A stretch of DNA of 64,000 nt from Colius striatus (lineage: Eukaryota > Chordata > Aves > Coliiformes > Coliidae), in contig NC_084763.1 in the NCBI RefSeq assembly GCF_028858725.1, forward strand, positions 7,316,001 to 7,380,000. The letters are read 5' to 3'. The translations under genes were made by a program, and so were the position numbers. This document shows, piece by piece, positions 23,344 through 36,312 of the stretch. Below the pieces are notes generated by a model. The model was not told the origin of the DNA. It did not search any database and saw only the letters and a list, made by a program, of their open reading frames with translations. Within the stretch, counting starts at the first letter, position 1, and each line of letters starts with the position of its first letter.

Positions 23344-26069
23344 CCTGTAATGAGGTACAACAGTAGAAAATATGGACTCCATCACAGTATTTTTAAAAAG
23401 TACAACACGACACTCAACACTTTTGGCTGAAGTGTCAAGACAAAAAGTATCCAGTGAATGTGAGATGAGAAAGTATGGCTTCTGCTTCAGCCTCACCATC
23501 CTTGCCCCTAACTAATACTGAGTTTAGTCTCTTGTGTAAATACAGCTTTAAAGTCTGCTGCAAGGCACTTGTATTCAGAAAAGACATTGCAATACTTCCT
23601 AGCTCATGTTTGACTACCATGTGGTAGTCTGTTGTCTGCTTCACTGAGCTACTTTATGTGTATTCATCATTGTGTTCAAGTCTTTTATCTCTTTGTTTAT
23701 TGATCCTATTAGCATATTTTTACAGCTGAAAACCATCAAACAGTTACTATGTGGAGTTCAGGGTATGATTACTGTCTTTAGGAACAGTCTCCTTCCAGAC
23801 TGAATTGTAATACTCTGTTTGTCCTTCATTTTGAGGCATGAGCCAACTGGTAATTTAGCAGTCTCTGTACTGCATTTCTAATTGAGTGACAGTGTAATGG
23901 GTGTATGTCCAGTTTGCATGGCCACTGATATGATTTTCAAGCTTCCCAGCAGCTGCTAACTCAAATTTTCTCACTTGAGAGGGGAAAGAATGAATTCAAG
24001 TTGTGAATAACTGCAATTTTCATTAAACACGTAACAAGTTGGTCCTCCCCTTCATGCACCTGTAAGCAGAAATCTGGGAAGGGGTGTAACTGCAGTGGTT
24101 CTGTAACATTCCCATATGAGATTTGAAAAGCTTTTTCAACTGATAATTGCATTGGGTCTGTCACATTTCTATCACACATTCCTCAGTTCCAACTTGCTCA
24201 AAAGGAAGTCAAGGCAAGAGACTTGTTCATGGATTACCAGCAGATAAATGAAAAAGGTGGGATTTCAAAGCCAGATATGCTGGCTCTGAGGCTTCAGTCT
24301 AATCACAGAGCCTGTGTTGTGGAAGCTGGTCTACTTTTTCTACTACTTTTTTTGCTGTTGAAGCTACCCATACTTTCACTTGCTGGGAAAATGACTTGTG
24401 TTCAGTCCTTTGATGACTGATCCTGCACCAGACAGAGGCCAACAAGTTTAATGGTATTTTAATAATGAGATGTGTCTACTATTTTATGGTTATAGGATAA
24501 ATCTGTGGATGGTTTACTCATCCTTGCCCCTTCTCCATCCTATAATTTTTAGATAGGTTACATTGGCTGTAACACAAAGTGGCTGGATTAGTTTGTACCA
24601 ATTAAACAGTGTTACAATGTTAGTTCCATCCCACTGAGCCCTTCCTCAGAAAATGTTAGAAGATACTGCTAGATTAGTGGAAAGCAGAAACTGAGTCAGG
24701 AATTCACATTCATTTATTTTAGGTCTGCACAAATGCAGAGTAACAGCCTGGAGCTGTCCTTGACTTGCTTTCTGGGTTCACATTTACGGTTTTATTTATC
24801 CCTTGTCAGGACAAGGTGACCAACTGTCAATAAATGTTCTATGGGAGAACTCTGATAAAATGGGGTTTGTATCTCATGTTGCCTACTTTATATACAAGTT
24901 TTACCAAGCATTCCCTATCATAATTGGAAGAGCAATGAGATATCTAGTTTGTATTAAGCTTTCTGAATCTCTTATTTACATTTCTTTCAAAATTACATCT
25001 TAACAGAAATCAACCATGGTCATGTCTAGCTCAGGTGAACAAATGTGTCTGTCTCCATAGCCACAATTCGTTCTTTTACCTCATGGAGAACAGTTCCAAA
25101 TTTAATGAGCCTGTTACAGATCTTATTTTCACCACTCACTAAAAACTCAAAGCTGACTAACAGTTGTTTAAAAAGCAGCAGAGGATGCTTCTGTTTCATC
25201 TGATGGTGTGGGATTTCTGTTTGTTGTTTTTTCTTTTACATATGTATCTCCACACTGCTCAAGACATAGCTCTTCTATCCTCTTTTCACACGGTTGAAGT
25301 ACACCGAGACTGACTGTGCACATTTCTACCACACAGGAGATTCACTAATCAGGCTTCTGCAGAATTGATATGTCAAGCTCTCCTCATCTCCTCTAACTTT
25401 TTTCAAGGACTTTATGCTTTTCAACTTTATAGAATGTTTATGTCCTACCTGCCTCTTTTAAAATATTCCTTCTTTCTTCTACATCCCATCTTTCCATTGG
25501 TTTATGTTCTCTTCAGTAGGAGATATTTCATAAACATTGCAGAGGGTGAAGCACAGCTGGATTAATATCTACTAGTGATATGCATTACTGAGAAACAGTA
25601 TGTGTCAAAAATCAAGAAGCAAATTCCACAATCAGAGTTATATTAGCAAAACTAGTAACAAGTTTGGCTGGTCTAGTCTGGAGTCATAGCTGTATGACTG
25701 TACAACTTTGCTGTTATAATTGTTATTTGCCTTATTGGAATGACTTTCATGTTGGAAGAGATGACATGATTGAAGTAATTATTGCTGTTTGTGGATAATT
25801 ATGGAGTATAAAATCAAGGTATAGTGAAAAAAACAGACTTGGAGAAAGAGTGGGATCAGGGAAGAAAGGTGTTAAGAAGAGACAATGGCAAAAGTAATAA
25901 TGGTGATGGGAGTCTGTTTATTGCTACTGAGCACGGAAAGTTGGTAGAAAACACTGGTCCCCAAAAATATCTCCAAGAAATCAAAAAAGGACAAAGAATC
26001 AATACTGACTACTGGAAAATCCTTATTTACATGAAACAGGATAAAATTATGTACACATGAAAACTCTTA
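23344..26069. other. Intergenic, no gene seen
   Basis: No gene or repeat recognised over about 2.7 kb. Confidence 0.5.
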
Positions 26070-26948
26070 AGTACTGATGACACCAAACTGGGAGCACTGG
26101 CTGATTCCCCAGAGGCTGAGCTGCCATTCAGTGGGATCTCGACCGGCTTGAGAGTTGGGCAGAGAGGAACCTCATGAGGTTCAACAAGGACAAGTGCAGA
26201 GTCCTGCATCTGGGAAGGAACAACTCCCTGCACCAGGACAGGCTGGGGGTCGAACTGCTGCAGAGCAGCTCTGCAGAGAGAGACCTGGGAGTGCTGGTTG
26301 ATAATAAACTAACCATGAGCCAGCAATGTGCCCTCGTGGCCAAGAAGGCCAATGGCATCCTGGGATGCATCAAGAAGAGTGTGGGCAGCAGGTCAAGAGA
26401 GGTTCTTCTCCCTCTCTACTCTGTCCTGGTGAGGCCTCATCTGGAGTCCTGTGTCCAGTTCTGGGCTCCTCAGCTCAAGAGGGACAGGGAACTACTGGAG
26501 AGAGTCCAGCACAGGGCCACCAAGATGATCAAGGGTATAGAACATCTTTCATACAAGGAAAGGCTGCAGGAACTGGGGCTGTTTAGTCTGGAGAAGAGGA
26601 GACTGAGGGGAGATCTTATTAACATTTATAAATATCTAAGGGGTGGGTGTCAGGAGGTTGGGACATCCCTTTTTTCTATAGTAGCTAGCAACAGGACAAG
26701 GAGTAATAGGATGAAACTGGAACACAAAAAGTTCCACTTAAATATAAGAAAAAACTCTTTCCCTGCTGAGGTGAGGGAGCCCTGGCACAGGCTGCCCAGA
26801 GGGGTTGTGGAGGCTTCTTCCTTGGAGGTCTTGAAGACCTGCCTGGACACGTTCCTGTGCAACCTGATCTAGGTGATCCTGCTTCTGCAGGGGGGTTGGA
26901 CTAGATGATCTCTGGAGGTCCCTTCCAACCCCTAACATTCTATGATTA
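26070..26948 (+). mobile_element. CR1 LINE 3' 880 bp, little degraded
   Basis: The cleanest CR1 in the window. It starts at CTGATGACACCAAACTGGGAG, is colinear through the ORF2 C-terminus, and ends CATTCTATGATT. It encloses an uninterrupted frame (26174-26872), consistent with a fairly recent insertion. Confidence 0.95.
26174..26872 (+). pseudogene. CR1 ORF2 C-terminal fragment, open 232 codons
   Basis: An open frame beginning [14 protein letters not shown] and ending LDTFLCNLI, with the landmarks [17 protein letters not shown] and [14 protein letters not shown] typical of the region after the reverse transcriptase palm in CR1 ORF2. The native stop is used, but the endonuclease and catalytic reverse transcriptase core are missing because the element is 5'-truncated. 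It is therefore a non-functional fragment, not a cellular gene. Confidence 0.9.
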
Positions 26949-29900
26949 TAACTAAATTGAAAACAAGTAGATGTTTTAAAAGTGGCCAATCTGTTTCCAA
27001 ATTATCCTTTTCTTTCCTGTTTCCTGAAAGACCTGCTTCTCTTCAAGGGTCTTGATGAGACAAACAGACAGGTTTTTTTCACAGTGGTTTTGGAATAATG
27101 GATCTTATGTCCTGTCCAGTTTACTATTCACCACAAATTTCACTGCGAACGTGTGTTGGTGTCTCCATCTTGTAGTTGCTCTACTAATATGAGTTTACAA
27201 AAAATGCCCATTTCTGCAAGCAGCTTTATTTCAAATGTTTGAAAGGTTCTTTTCCCCTTTCATACTTACTGATTTTGCTATCTCTACTGAAATGCAGTTA
27301 ATAATGGCAAGACCTAAAAAGGTCATTGTCTGCTTGGGTTCAGTAACGTTCGGCAGTAGCAAGTGTGATGGAGAAAAAGATTAGTGGCATTAATGACTGA
27401 GAATTGATGAAGTGTTTATAATTACATTTATGCTCTCCTAATTAAGTGTTTTGTTTGCATTACCAGTGCTCATTCAGAAATAAACTGGTTTACCACATTG
27501 AATGGCACATGAGCCAGGAAAATGAATCATCTTGATGCCGAGAAAGTCCGTTTCACGTAACTATAGCATCCTACCAGACAATACTCACAGAAAATGAAGC
27601 AGCTCTTTCACATCATTAATTAACTCTTCCTCTTTTTACATAGAGGTGCAGTTTGTCCTATCCTGTATTGTGAATACAGCTAAGGATATGTTTCTCATAG
27701 TTTGTATTATAACATATTCTGTTGTCAGGTTTGAGATGCTTTACCTAACTTCTGTGACCAGGATGATTTCCTCCTTCTCCCCTTCTGCTTGGCTACTAAC
27801 GTGAGACCTTTCCAGACAGTGAAAACATTCTGTGGGATTCTAGACTGAGAATTTCAGTTTAAGTCAGCTGACCCAAACCTCTGACAAGTACTGGTAGAAA
27901 TCTTGAGGAAGTCTTTTTGCAGGGTGAGACTCTGGAACATCAGCTTTTCTGACAGACTTTTAGCCAAGATCAGAAATTCTGCAATCTTCACCAAAGCTCC
28001 CAAACTTGTTGTAGCAGAGATGAGCTTCTGCCCCAGTTGAAATGGAAGCTTCTGAGGCCTTTGGACACAGTAGTCTGGAAGGACTGTAAGCATTTCCAAG
28101 GCTAGGTCATTCTGCCTTACAGTGTGTCCCATATCAGCAACTGTGAAGCCCGTTTCATAGGCACAAAGGGAGGGAATCCTACTTTTGATTTGCTTAAAGT
28201 TCACTTAATCCAAGACACCCTATCAAAATACTCAAGAAGCACTTTTTTTTTAAAGTGAAATTCTGTTTCACACACAAAAATAGTGACAATAATAACAACA
28301 ACTACAGTCACCTAGTTTTATTGTGGAGAGGACTACTGGTAATAAATCATGATCCCAACACCTCTGATAGTACAAAGGGCAGTAGATTGAGGAGAAAGAC
28401 AGCAAGGGTTTAGATGGCAAGTCCTGCTTTTTTTTTTGCAAAGAACTAGAATGTAACAAAGATTTCCTATAGTTGATCTGTATGTTCCATTTTTGTTTTC
28501 CATATGAGTCTTTTCTGGTTGAATTGTAGCCCCCTCCATCATTCCAGAGTCTCCTTACAGAGGATATGTATAATTTCACAACCATTCTTAATGCCAAAAT
28601 CTGGCCAGTTGAGTTCCATGAAGGAATGTGTCTGAATTTGTCTCATAGGACATTACAGTAACATCCCTTCAAGAAAGAGCTAGTGGAAGCCTCCAATTCT
28701 TTCTTCTGCTTTGCTGCTGTTCTACTTTCTGACGTTAAATTACCCAGGCAAGATGTTTCATTTGAATATCTATGGTATAAATTACCAATGTTATTTTTCC
28801 CTAGCATTTGCTTGACAAATTAATTACCAATACAGTTTTGTGCAGCCTGTGCATTTGCAATGCTGTGTAAGGTGGCAGCTGAGGGTTTGGCTTGTGTAAA
28901 TTAATTATAAGTGCAATTGACCTTGTGTGAGAGTGGCTGTGGCACATATAAGATTAAGAGCCGTTGTGTTAGGCTGTCACTATGAAGCACCTGCTATTTG
29001 TATTTCTGAGTCAGCCAGTGTAATAAACAGGATTGTACCTAATAAGGGAGAGTGATATATTACTCTGAGAAGCAAGAGTACAAGAGAAGGGAGGTAATAT
29101 GGGAAGAGGCTGTACCTGTTACGTGATGCAGAGGTGCAGAGCAGGTTATGATCCAACTTTATTCCAAGATACTTCATTACTTTGCTGAATCAGGACTATC
29201 ATTTGTCTACTTGTTTCTCAGAAAAAAGTTGGGAAATTGTTACACCTATAGTTTGTCTGCTGTTCTGGTTTTTAGCTTGAGATGGGGGAAAGTTTTCACA
29301 GATGCCTTTTTTCACAGCAGGTTTCATGATCTCCTGCTTATTCCTCAACTGCAAGAATAATCTATGAAATCAGTTGGGTGCTGCAGGAATGATGACACAC
29401 CTTGGGATGATTATGATTTCAGATAGGAAATAAATGAAAGGGTCAGACACTTATGAAAGGATGAGTAGCTTGTAAAAATTCAGTTATCCTTGGCAAAAAT
29501 ACATATATATAGTACCTTACCAACCCCCAATTTTCTGAGTGTAGCAGTGCCTTCTATGTGTTGCCTGGCACACAACTACAAACACAGACAGCAAAACCAT
29601 AGCATGCATAAGCATTTACAGTGACACCTGAGGTGCTGAACTCACCTCTGAAGCAAAGTGACAGTGGGGGTGGTGATTTATGGAGAGATTTGGAAAATTG
29701 TCTAGACTGGATGTGATTTATAGCTACATCAGCATAAATTGGAGTATCCTTCCTGGAGACGTTAGCAAGGGTAATTCACTGGTGGTGAGATGTGAAGTGA
29801 GAAGCTCATCTTTCATGTATAAAGAAATCTGCACAGTTTCTTCCTTCTTGGTCTGAGGAAATTCTCACTTCAGATATTTTTTGTTCTCTCGACATCTTCC

Positions 29901-29991
29901 TTCTGGCTTCCTTTTTATAGTCAAATGAGCATGAACCCAATCTGACAAGCTTGTTTCTAGATCTACTGAGGAGTTCATGTTGGTGAAACTG
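26949..29991. other. CR1-free intergenic tract with conserved-element-like stretches
   Basis: No gene seen. Stretches around 27400-27640 and 28740-28960 carry several TAATTA-type cores and look unlike decayed repeat sequence. They are candidates for noncoding regulatory elements, but conservation cannot be judged from one sequence. Confidence 0.4.
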
Positions 29992-30246
29992 CAGAGAATC
30001 ACTAGGACTAGAAGTCACTTCTGCAGGTTTCCAGTCCAAACCCCTGCTCAAAATAGGTTCAGTCCCATCTCCCATCTGGTTCAATGTTTGACCATTCTGA
30101 TGGTAAAATCTTTTTCTAATGGAAGTTTCCTAAGTTCCAGCTTGTATTCTTGCCTCTCCTCCATCCACTGTGTGAGTCAGGAGACTAACCATCTTCTCTA
30201 CACCTTCTCATCAGGCAATTGTAGACAGTAACAAGTCTCCCTGAGC
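29992..30246 (-). mobile_element. Ancient CR1 fragment
   Basis: A heavily diverged reverse-oriented CR1. Recognisable pieces are CAGAGAATCACTAGG, CCCCTGCTCAAAAT, AAAATCTTTTTCTAATG, and CTCATCAGGCAATTGTAGACAG followed by AACAAGTCTCCCTGAGCC. These match an older CR1 type than the tail shared by the young copies. Confidence 0.7.
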
Positions 30247-33200
30247 CTTAAGGCTACACAAATCAGACTCCTGTCAGATGTCAAATGTCCATTCCACCTA
30301 CCCCGGTTCAGCCCAGAACTCCTCCCTGTTATAGATTATAATTAACTGATTGATAAAATACGGTTTAAATACTGTTAGGTTTTGTTTCAAAGAGTGAGCC
30401 TAAAGTTCAGAACTTGTGTTAATGATCTCTGGTTGTTACTGTATTAGAATCCTACCTTGTCAAATAGAAATTCTCCATTGACTGTTTCCAGTCAATGCTG
30501 TGGAAAGCAGCTAGAATTTTGCTGCTGAATGTGATGGATCTAGCAGTAAGCATTCATCCTGCATTCATCCTGCAAAAAGCTGATCTGAATGTGTTTGTTT
30601 CAGAGATTTCTGAAGAGCTACCAAGGAACAGCTTCAACTCCTATGGGGCTGTACAGATAATTGAGTAATATTTAACAACAACAAATGAAGTCATGATGGT
30701 AGTGGGGAAATAATTAAGGAAAAATGTGCTGCTTCTCAGAAATTCACCAGAAAACTAATGAAGAATCATGGAATGATTCCAGACAGCTCAGACACACGTG
30801 AGCATAAGCAGTACCTAGCTTTTCCTACTAGAGTCTTTTAGTTTAATGTGTCTCATGTACCAGTGCTTTGGACTTAATTTCCATTCCACAGGGTCAACCA
30901 TCAACATTTCAAATTCAGCAACAACAATTTTATTCTGCAACACATTTTATCATCCTTCAGCTCTGCAATTGTTAGATGCAAATGAAATATGGGAGTAAGG
31001 ATGGCTTTGATTGTTGTTGTACAATACACGATCAAGTGCAGTTTACACCGAGTCTTTAGGCATCCATATGCATTTAGTCAGTGTAATGCTGCTGATGTGT
31101 ATAGACACAGGAAGCTATTCTCCACCAGGGACAGATCATTACCCATACTTCTGACTAGCTTTCTTGGTCATATGATGTAAGCTACTAGATTGCTGATGTG
31201 TGATAGCTCATATTGTAGATAATGCTTTTTAAAAATGAAAGCCCTTGGGAATAAGCCTCACAGAGCCACACTTTGTTTTACTTGTCCTGCACCCCCCCCA
31301 TCTGGAGATGTTTGCAGTGTATGGTGAATGGCAGTCCTTCCAGCATCCTGTGAAAATAGAAATGGAGAGAATGTGTCCACTTGGAAATAAAGGTATTCAG
31401 TATTAATTGTCTAAGCCAAAGCTATAATGAGTGAGTATTTGGTTCTCTGAGATGTCTACCATCACAGAAGATGTATGTAGCTCCTATCATGTAGTTTTCG
31501 ATGGTAGCACACAAAGATTATTCTTAATTATAAACTTCTATAATGGATTGAATCTGGATGCCAGATGCCCACCAACCAGATGATCTATAAAGATACTCCT
31601 AAACTAGAATGAAGCTCATCTGCTGCTGTGTGACTCTGTTGCAGTGGAAGGTCCTTAATCAAAGAGATGTTGTCCAGTTCTTGACAGGGCTCTCGGGACA
31701 CCATCAGACTTTATTGGCTCTGATCAATGTCACCTGGGGCTTCCACCCACACCCGTTAACGCCTCATGCCTCATTTAAGCTCAGCCTGGGGTCTTGGCTT
31801 CTTATTGGACCTATGATGTAGGTTTGCTTATCTTTCCTTCTGTCTGCTTGGTGGACTTTTTTTCATGTACTGCAGGTAATTAATCTCTTGGATGAACCCC
31901 ATAGTTGTAACCTTATTTCTGGTCCCATTTTCTTTTGCTCATGAGAAGAGCCTCTGCTTGGACCCTGGACCTCATTCATTGCTTTCCCCTTCTGGGGATA
32001 TTGAAGGGTTCTTTTACCTGTCCTCAGGTCTGTCTGAGGTTTTCAGGTTCTGTGTGACTGTGCCCAGATAGGGAGGGCATATCCTGTGCTGGGATCATCA
32101 TCAACTCCTTGCTCCCTTTCCCCAGTCTTCACTGCCCCCTGAAAGCTACTGGAGAAACCCCAGATGAACATGTTAATTAAAGCTAGGCTAGTGTCTGCTT
32201 AAATTGCTTCCTGTACCTTGCTCTTAGTACCACAGAACTGATTCCCTGTGTCATTTACTACTGTTCTATATGAAGAGGACATTAATTGGCAGAAGTCAAT
32301 TGGTAGTTGTTCCCATTGGATATCCCTGTGCTGTTCCTTCTCCCAGATATCTTTATATGTCAGTTCAAGACTCTACACTTCTGCAAATAATTAAATGCTA
32401 GCACATTTCGGGTATGAATATTCATAGGAAAAAGATGTGGGGCAAAAAAAGTAGTCTGAGTAAAAATCACATAGTAGTTTGTATGCATTTAATGGTGAGA
32501 CAAAAGGATTGCTTTGAAACGTGCATTGTGTTACTCAACTAAAGCATTGCCATGAGTTTTTAGAAGCAATGTCCTCAGCTCACAGGTGTTAAACACTCAT
32601 CTGGATCGGGATATTAGGGTAGCTATTTGTAGAATTTTAGGTGCTGAGCAAATGTGGAGTCTGTGAAGTTTGACATGGGTGATGATCATTTTTTTTCCCG
32701 GTGTGGTTGATTACTCATTCTTCTTACAGAAGTGAATAGTTTGTGCAATTCTGAGCTATTTCCAGCTAACTAGGCTGTTAAATCAGTGTTTTATCTTCCC
32801 ACTATATGGAAAGCCAAAAACTTTGAAAGTTCCAGATTTTGTTTAGCGAAAACACAAAAAACACCAGCTGTGCACTGCTGATTTGTAGCAATGATTTTGA
32901 GTGAATTTCTGCCTAAATAACATGCAGAAAACCTGGAAGAGCAGACGGCGAAGGTTTTGCCAAAGCTGAGTGTATTTGCATAGATGTAGGTGGCAGTGGT
33001 TCAATCACTTAATCACCAGAGTTTGGGTTGTCCTCCAAAATTAGCTTGGAAATGAATGGGGGCTTACATTTATTAAAGGGGTGTGAATCTAGTTTTTCTT
33101 AAAAACCAAAGATGAGATTTGTTCAAGGGAAGAAATAACTGTCTGATTTCCATATGAAGGACCACACCAGAGATAAGCAAGCCTGTCAAAATCAAGACAC

Positions 33201-35799
33201 TTTTTGTACCTTGTTCTCAAAATAACAATTTATAAGGAAGAAATTAAAGGTTCAAGTAAATGACTTTCAGTCATTGGGAATTTGTAAAATTCATCTTCTT
33301 CCTGTCCTCCTTTTCTGTGTTCAAATCTGCACCTGCAAATTGTAAACATGTGTGCCTGTATATGCAATAATACATACAATGCAGTTTATAGTTGTTTGGC
33401 CTCTGATCTCTGTCCTATCATCTCTGGGGACCTTCATTCTGGAAACACATGGCAATAACTACTGATTGCCCTAACTTGAGGGGTTCACTGTTCATCACAT
33501 TGGTGGTGATAGTTCAATTCTGTATTCACTTTTTCAGGTTTGCTTGATGTATTGTAAGAACTGGAGTTGCTTTATGTGACTGGCCCTTTCTCAGTTGTGT
33601 ACTCTAAAGATGATGCAGCAGTGTACATCTATTTAGCATAAACTCCACTCCTTCTCCACTTTGGGAAGAGAAGTACTCAGAAGGTTGGTGAGGTGAGAAG
33701 AGGGGTAGTGTACATTTTTCTCCTGTGTCTCAGTGAGAGAAATCTCTAAACAATGGGATTGATTGACACTAAGTTCCTCCATCTATTCTTCGTTGCTCCT
33801 GTCTGCATATTCAATGTATTGACCAGGAAATGGAGATTTTAGTGCTCTTTCTTGGCTATTTCAATCATAGCTTCTTTAGAAATCTTCACCCTTATGAGTG
33901 AAGCATGAGAGATCATATGGTGTTTTCCTAGTAAGAACTATGCTTCTCCAAGAGCTAAGCATAGTACCTCACCAGGAAGCTCTTTTGGAGTATCTTATCT
34001 TGGGATATCACATCGTCAGCCTCTTCATTTATTCTGTGAATCAATTAATAGATTTCAAATAATTCCTTCTTAGGAGTTATGCTGCTATCAGATGGACTCT
34101 GTGTACAGTACTGAATTGCCCAGCACTAAAGAGTGTGGGTATAGAAGGGGTTTTTTCAATGGAAAAGTGAGACCTCTACCTATAAATGAAAATTCCCAAA
34201 TATCTCAGTGATAAAGTACAGAGATTTGAAGTGATTTGGATAAACTGTTAATTCCTTTTAATAAATCAAGGAAGACAGCGTGGTTGGGATTCAGCCAGGA
34301 ACAGAAGAGACCAATGAACACTTAATGTCCTATAGTTAAAATTACTTCTTTTAAATGGTGCAATAATTGATGACCTTCAGATGCTTCAATGCAGTACCTC
34401 TATGGATGTCTGATAGTTGCTGTGCCATCTAACCATACCTCTGTCTCTGAAGTGTCACTGGCCTTCATGTCAAACACACAAAAAGAATTTTTCAGTGTTT
34501 CACTATATGTATTTTTAAGGATGTTTTTTTTTTCTCAAAGCAGCATAGAGTACTGCCACTAGATGTTTTTAACCTTGTGGCCAGTTGCCAGTAAGAAGTT
34601 AAAGGCAAAGAAAAGACCGGGAGGTTTTAGCATTTGGTAAGAGTAAGTGATGCAAGGACAAATAACAGCGTCAGTATGCCAGGACACAGATGTGGAGCTG
34701 TAGCCAGAACCAAATCTTCCAATTCTCAACTGCTCTTTATGTAAGACATGTTAATTATGCCTTTGCTTTCTGTGTGAAGAATTAGCTGTACAGACCACAG
34801 TCTCCTAGAGAAGTCTGCATGCTGATGAGAATGACTCTCTGTTCTCACTAGCTCCCATTGAGATGGTGAGAATTCTCTCTGAAGATGTTTTCTAATGTTA
34901 AGATTTCAGGTTTATAACTTGAAGTTGTCAGTTTTGGATGATTATGAGTAGCCAGTGGGAGCTGATGATTGCACCAACAGGCCTGGCACTAAAATGAAGC
35001 TAAAGACCAGTCATCCATGTGGCTTTTCTGTGTGAATCCTGAATTTAGGCAACAGCATCCAGAGAGGCTGATTCTGAGGGAAGTGTGTCAGGAGAAACTC
35101 TCCAGCAGCGTTTTCTAAGGAATCTAGTTGATATAAGCAGCCTGAAATCTTTAACCTTCTGAGGAGTTTCTCCTGCCTCTAAAAGTCTGAGCTAAATGGA
35201 GGCCAATACTGCTGTTAGCATATTGCATGAGAGGCAAACAGTTTGGGATCATTTCTGTCTTGGAGCCTGTGCAGTGACCTACTCCTAGGGATGCAGGGGC
35301 AGAAGTCTACTTGGCACATATCTCAGCCTAATGCTGCTCGCTGTTATAGATGCTGCTGCTTATAAAAAACAACAGTCATAATGATAAAAAAAAGATTAAT
35401 GAGTGAAGTCTCTTTCCTCTTAGTCACAGTTTGCTGCTGTGCTGTATTTTGTCACCCACAACTTCTCACAAGAATCGTGCATTTAACACTAAGACATTCC
35501 TGCCCTTGGAATGTCTCAGCCCTTACCCTTCTCCAGCAGGGCTGTATCTGCAGTGCTGCTTTTACCTCTGCAGTGGGTTTTTTTTTACTTCCTGCAACCT
35601 CTCACAACTACCTTTCCTAAATTATGATCTGTGCAATTATATTTTCTTTCTGAGGGTTTATGGTAGTACTTAAAAAACACAATTAGAAAGCTTTCTCATT
35701 TCTGAATTGGCTGTACCTGGTTTTGTCTCTCTTACTGAATTCTATTTATCAGTTCTGAAATTGCAGTTTCTGGCAGTGGTGAATGTAATGAATGGAAAT
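30247..35799. other. CR1-free intergenic tract
   Basis: About 5.5 kb with no gene and no young repeat. A GC-richer piece at about 31640-32160 contains CTCATTTAAGCTCAGCCTGGGG and may be an old LTR remnant; this is weak. The stretch at 32880-33010 has conserved-element character. Confidence 0.4.
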
Positions 35800-35854
35800 G
35801 GGTTGGACTAGATGATCTCTAAAGGTCCCTTCCAACCCCTACCATTCTATGATT
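35800..35854 (+). mobile_element. CR1 LINE 3' terminus only
   Basis: Fifty-five bases from GGGTTGGACTAGATGATC to CATTCTATGATT: an extremely 5'-truncated CR1 insertion. Confidence 0.9.
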
Positions 35855-36014
35855 AACATACAAATGTGGAAAAAACACTACAGTTTTACTTGGGCATGTG
35901 TCTAGCTTAACATGTAACAGGATGGTACACAAAGTTAGGAAAGTGTGTATTTCATAGTGAAGGGCTGCTGAATTCAACTATTTAGGGAAAAACTTTCCTC
36001 CACACCCACACTTC

Positions 36015-36312
36015 AAGCTGGGACATGCCTTTTTGATATTATATGTAGTGACAGGACAAGGGGTGATGGGAAGAAGCTGGAACACAAACAGTTCCATTTA
36101 AACATAAGTAAAAGCTCTTTCCCTGTTGAGGTGAGGGAGCCCTGGCACAGGCTGCCCAGGGAGCATGTGGAAGCTCCTTCTCTGGAGGTTTCCAAACCCA
36201 TCTGGACATGTCCCTGTGTGACCTGATCTATGTGGACCTGCTTGAGCAGGGGGACTGGACTAGATGATCTCCAACGATCCCTTCCAACCCTACCATCCTG
36301 TGATTCTATGAT
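36015..36312 (+). mobile_element. CR1 LINE 3' end
   Basis: From GCTGGGACATGCC through GAGGTGAGGGAGCCCTGG to CTGTGATTCTATGAT in plus orientation, moderately diverged. It lies only 160 bp from the small CR1 terminus at 35800. Confidence 0.92.
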
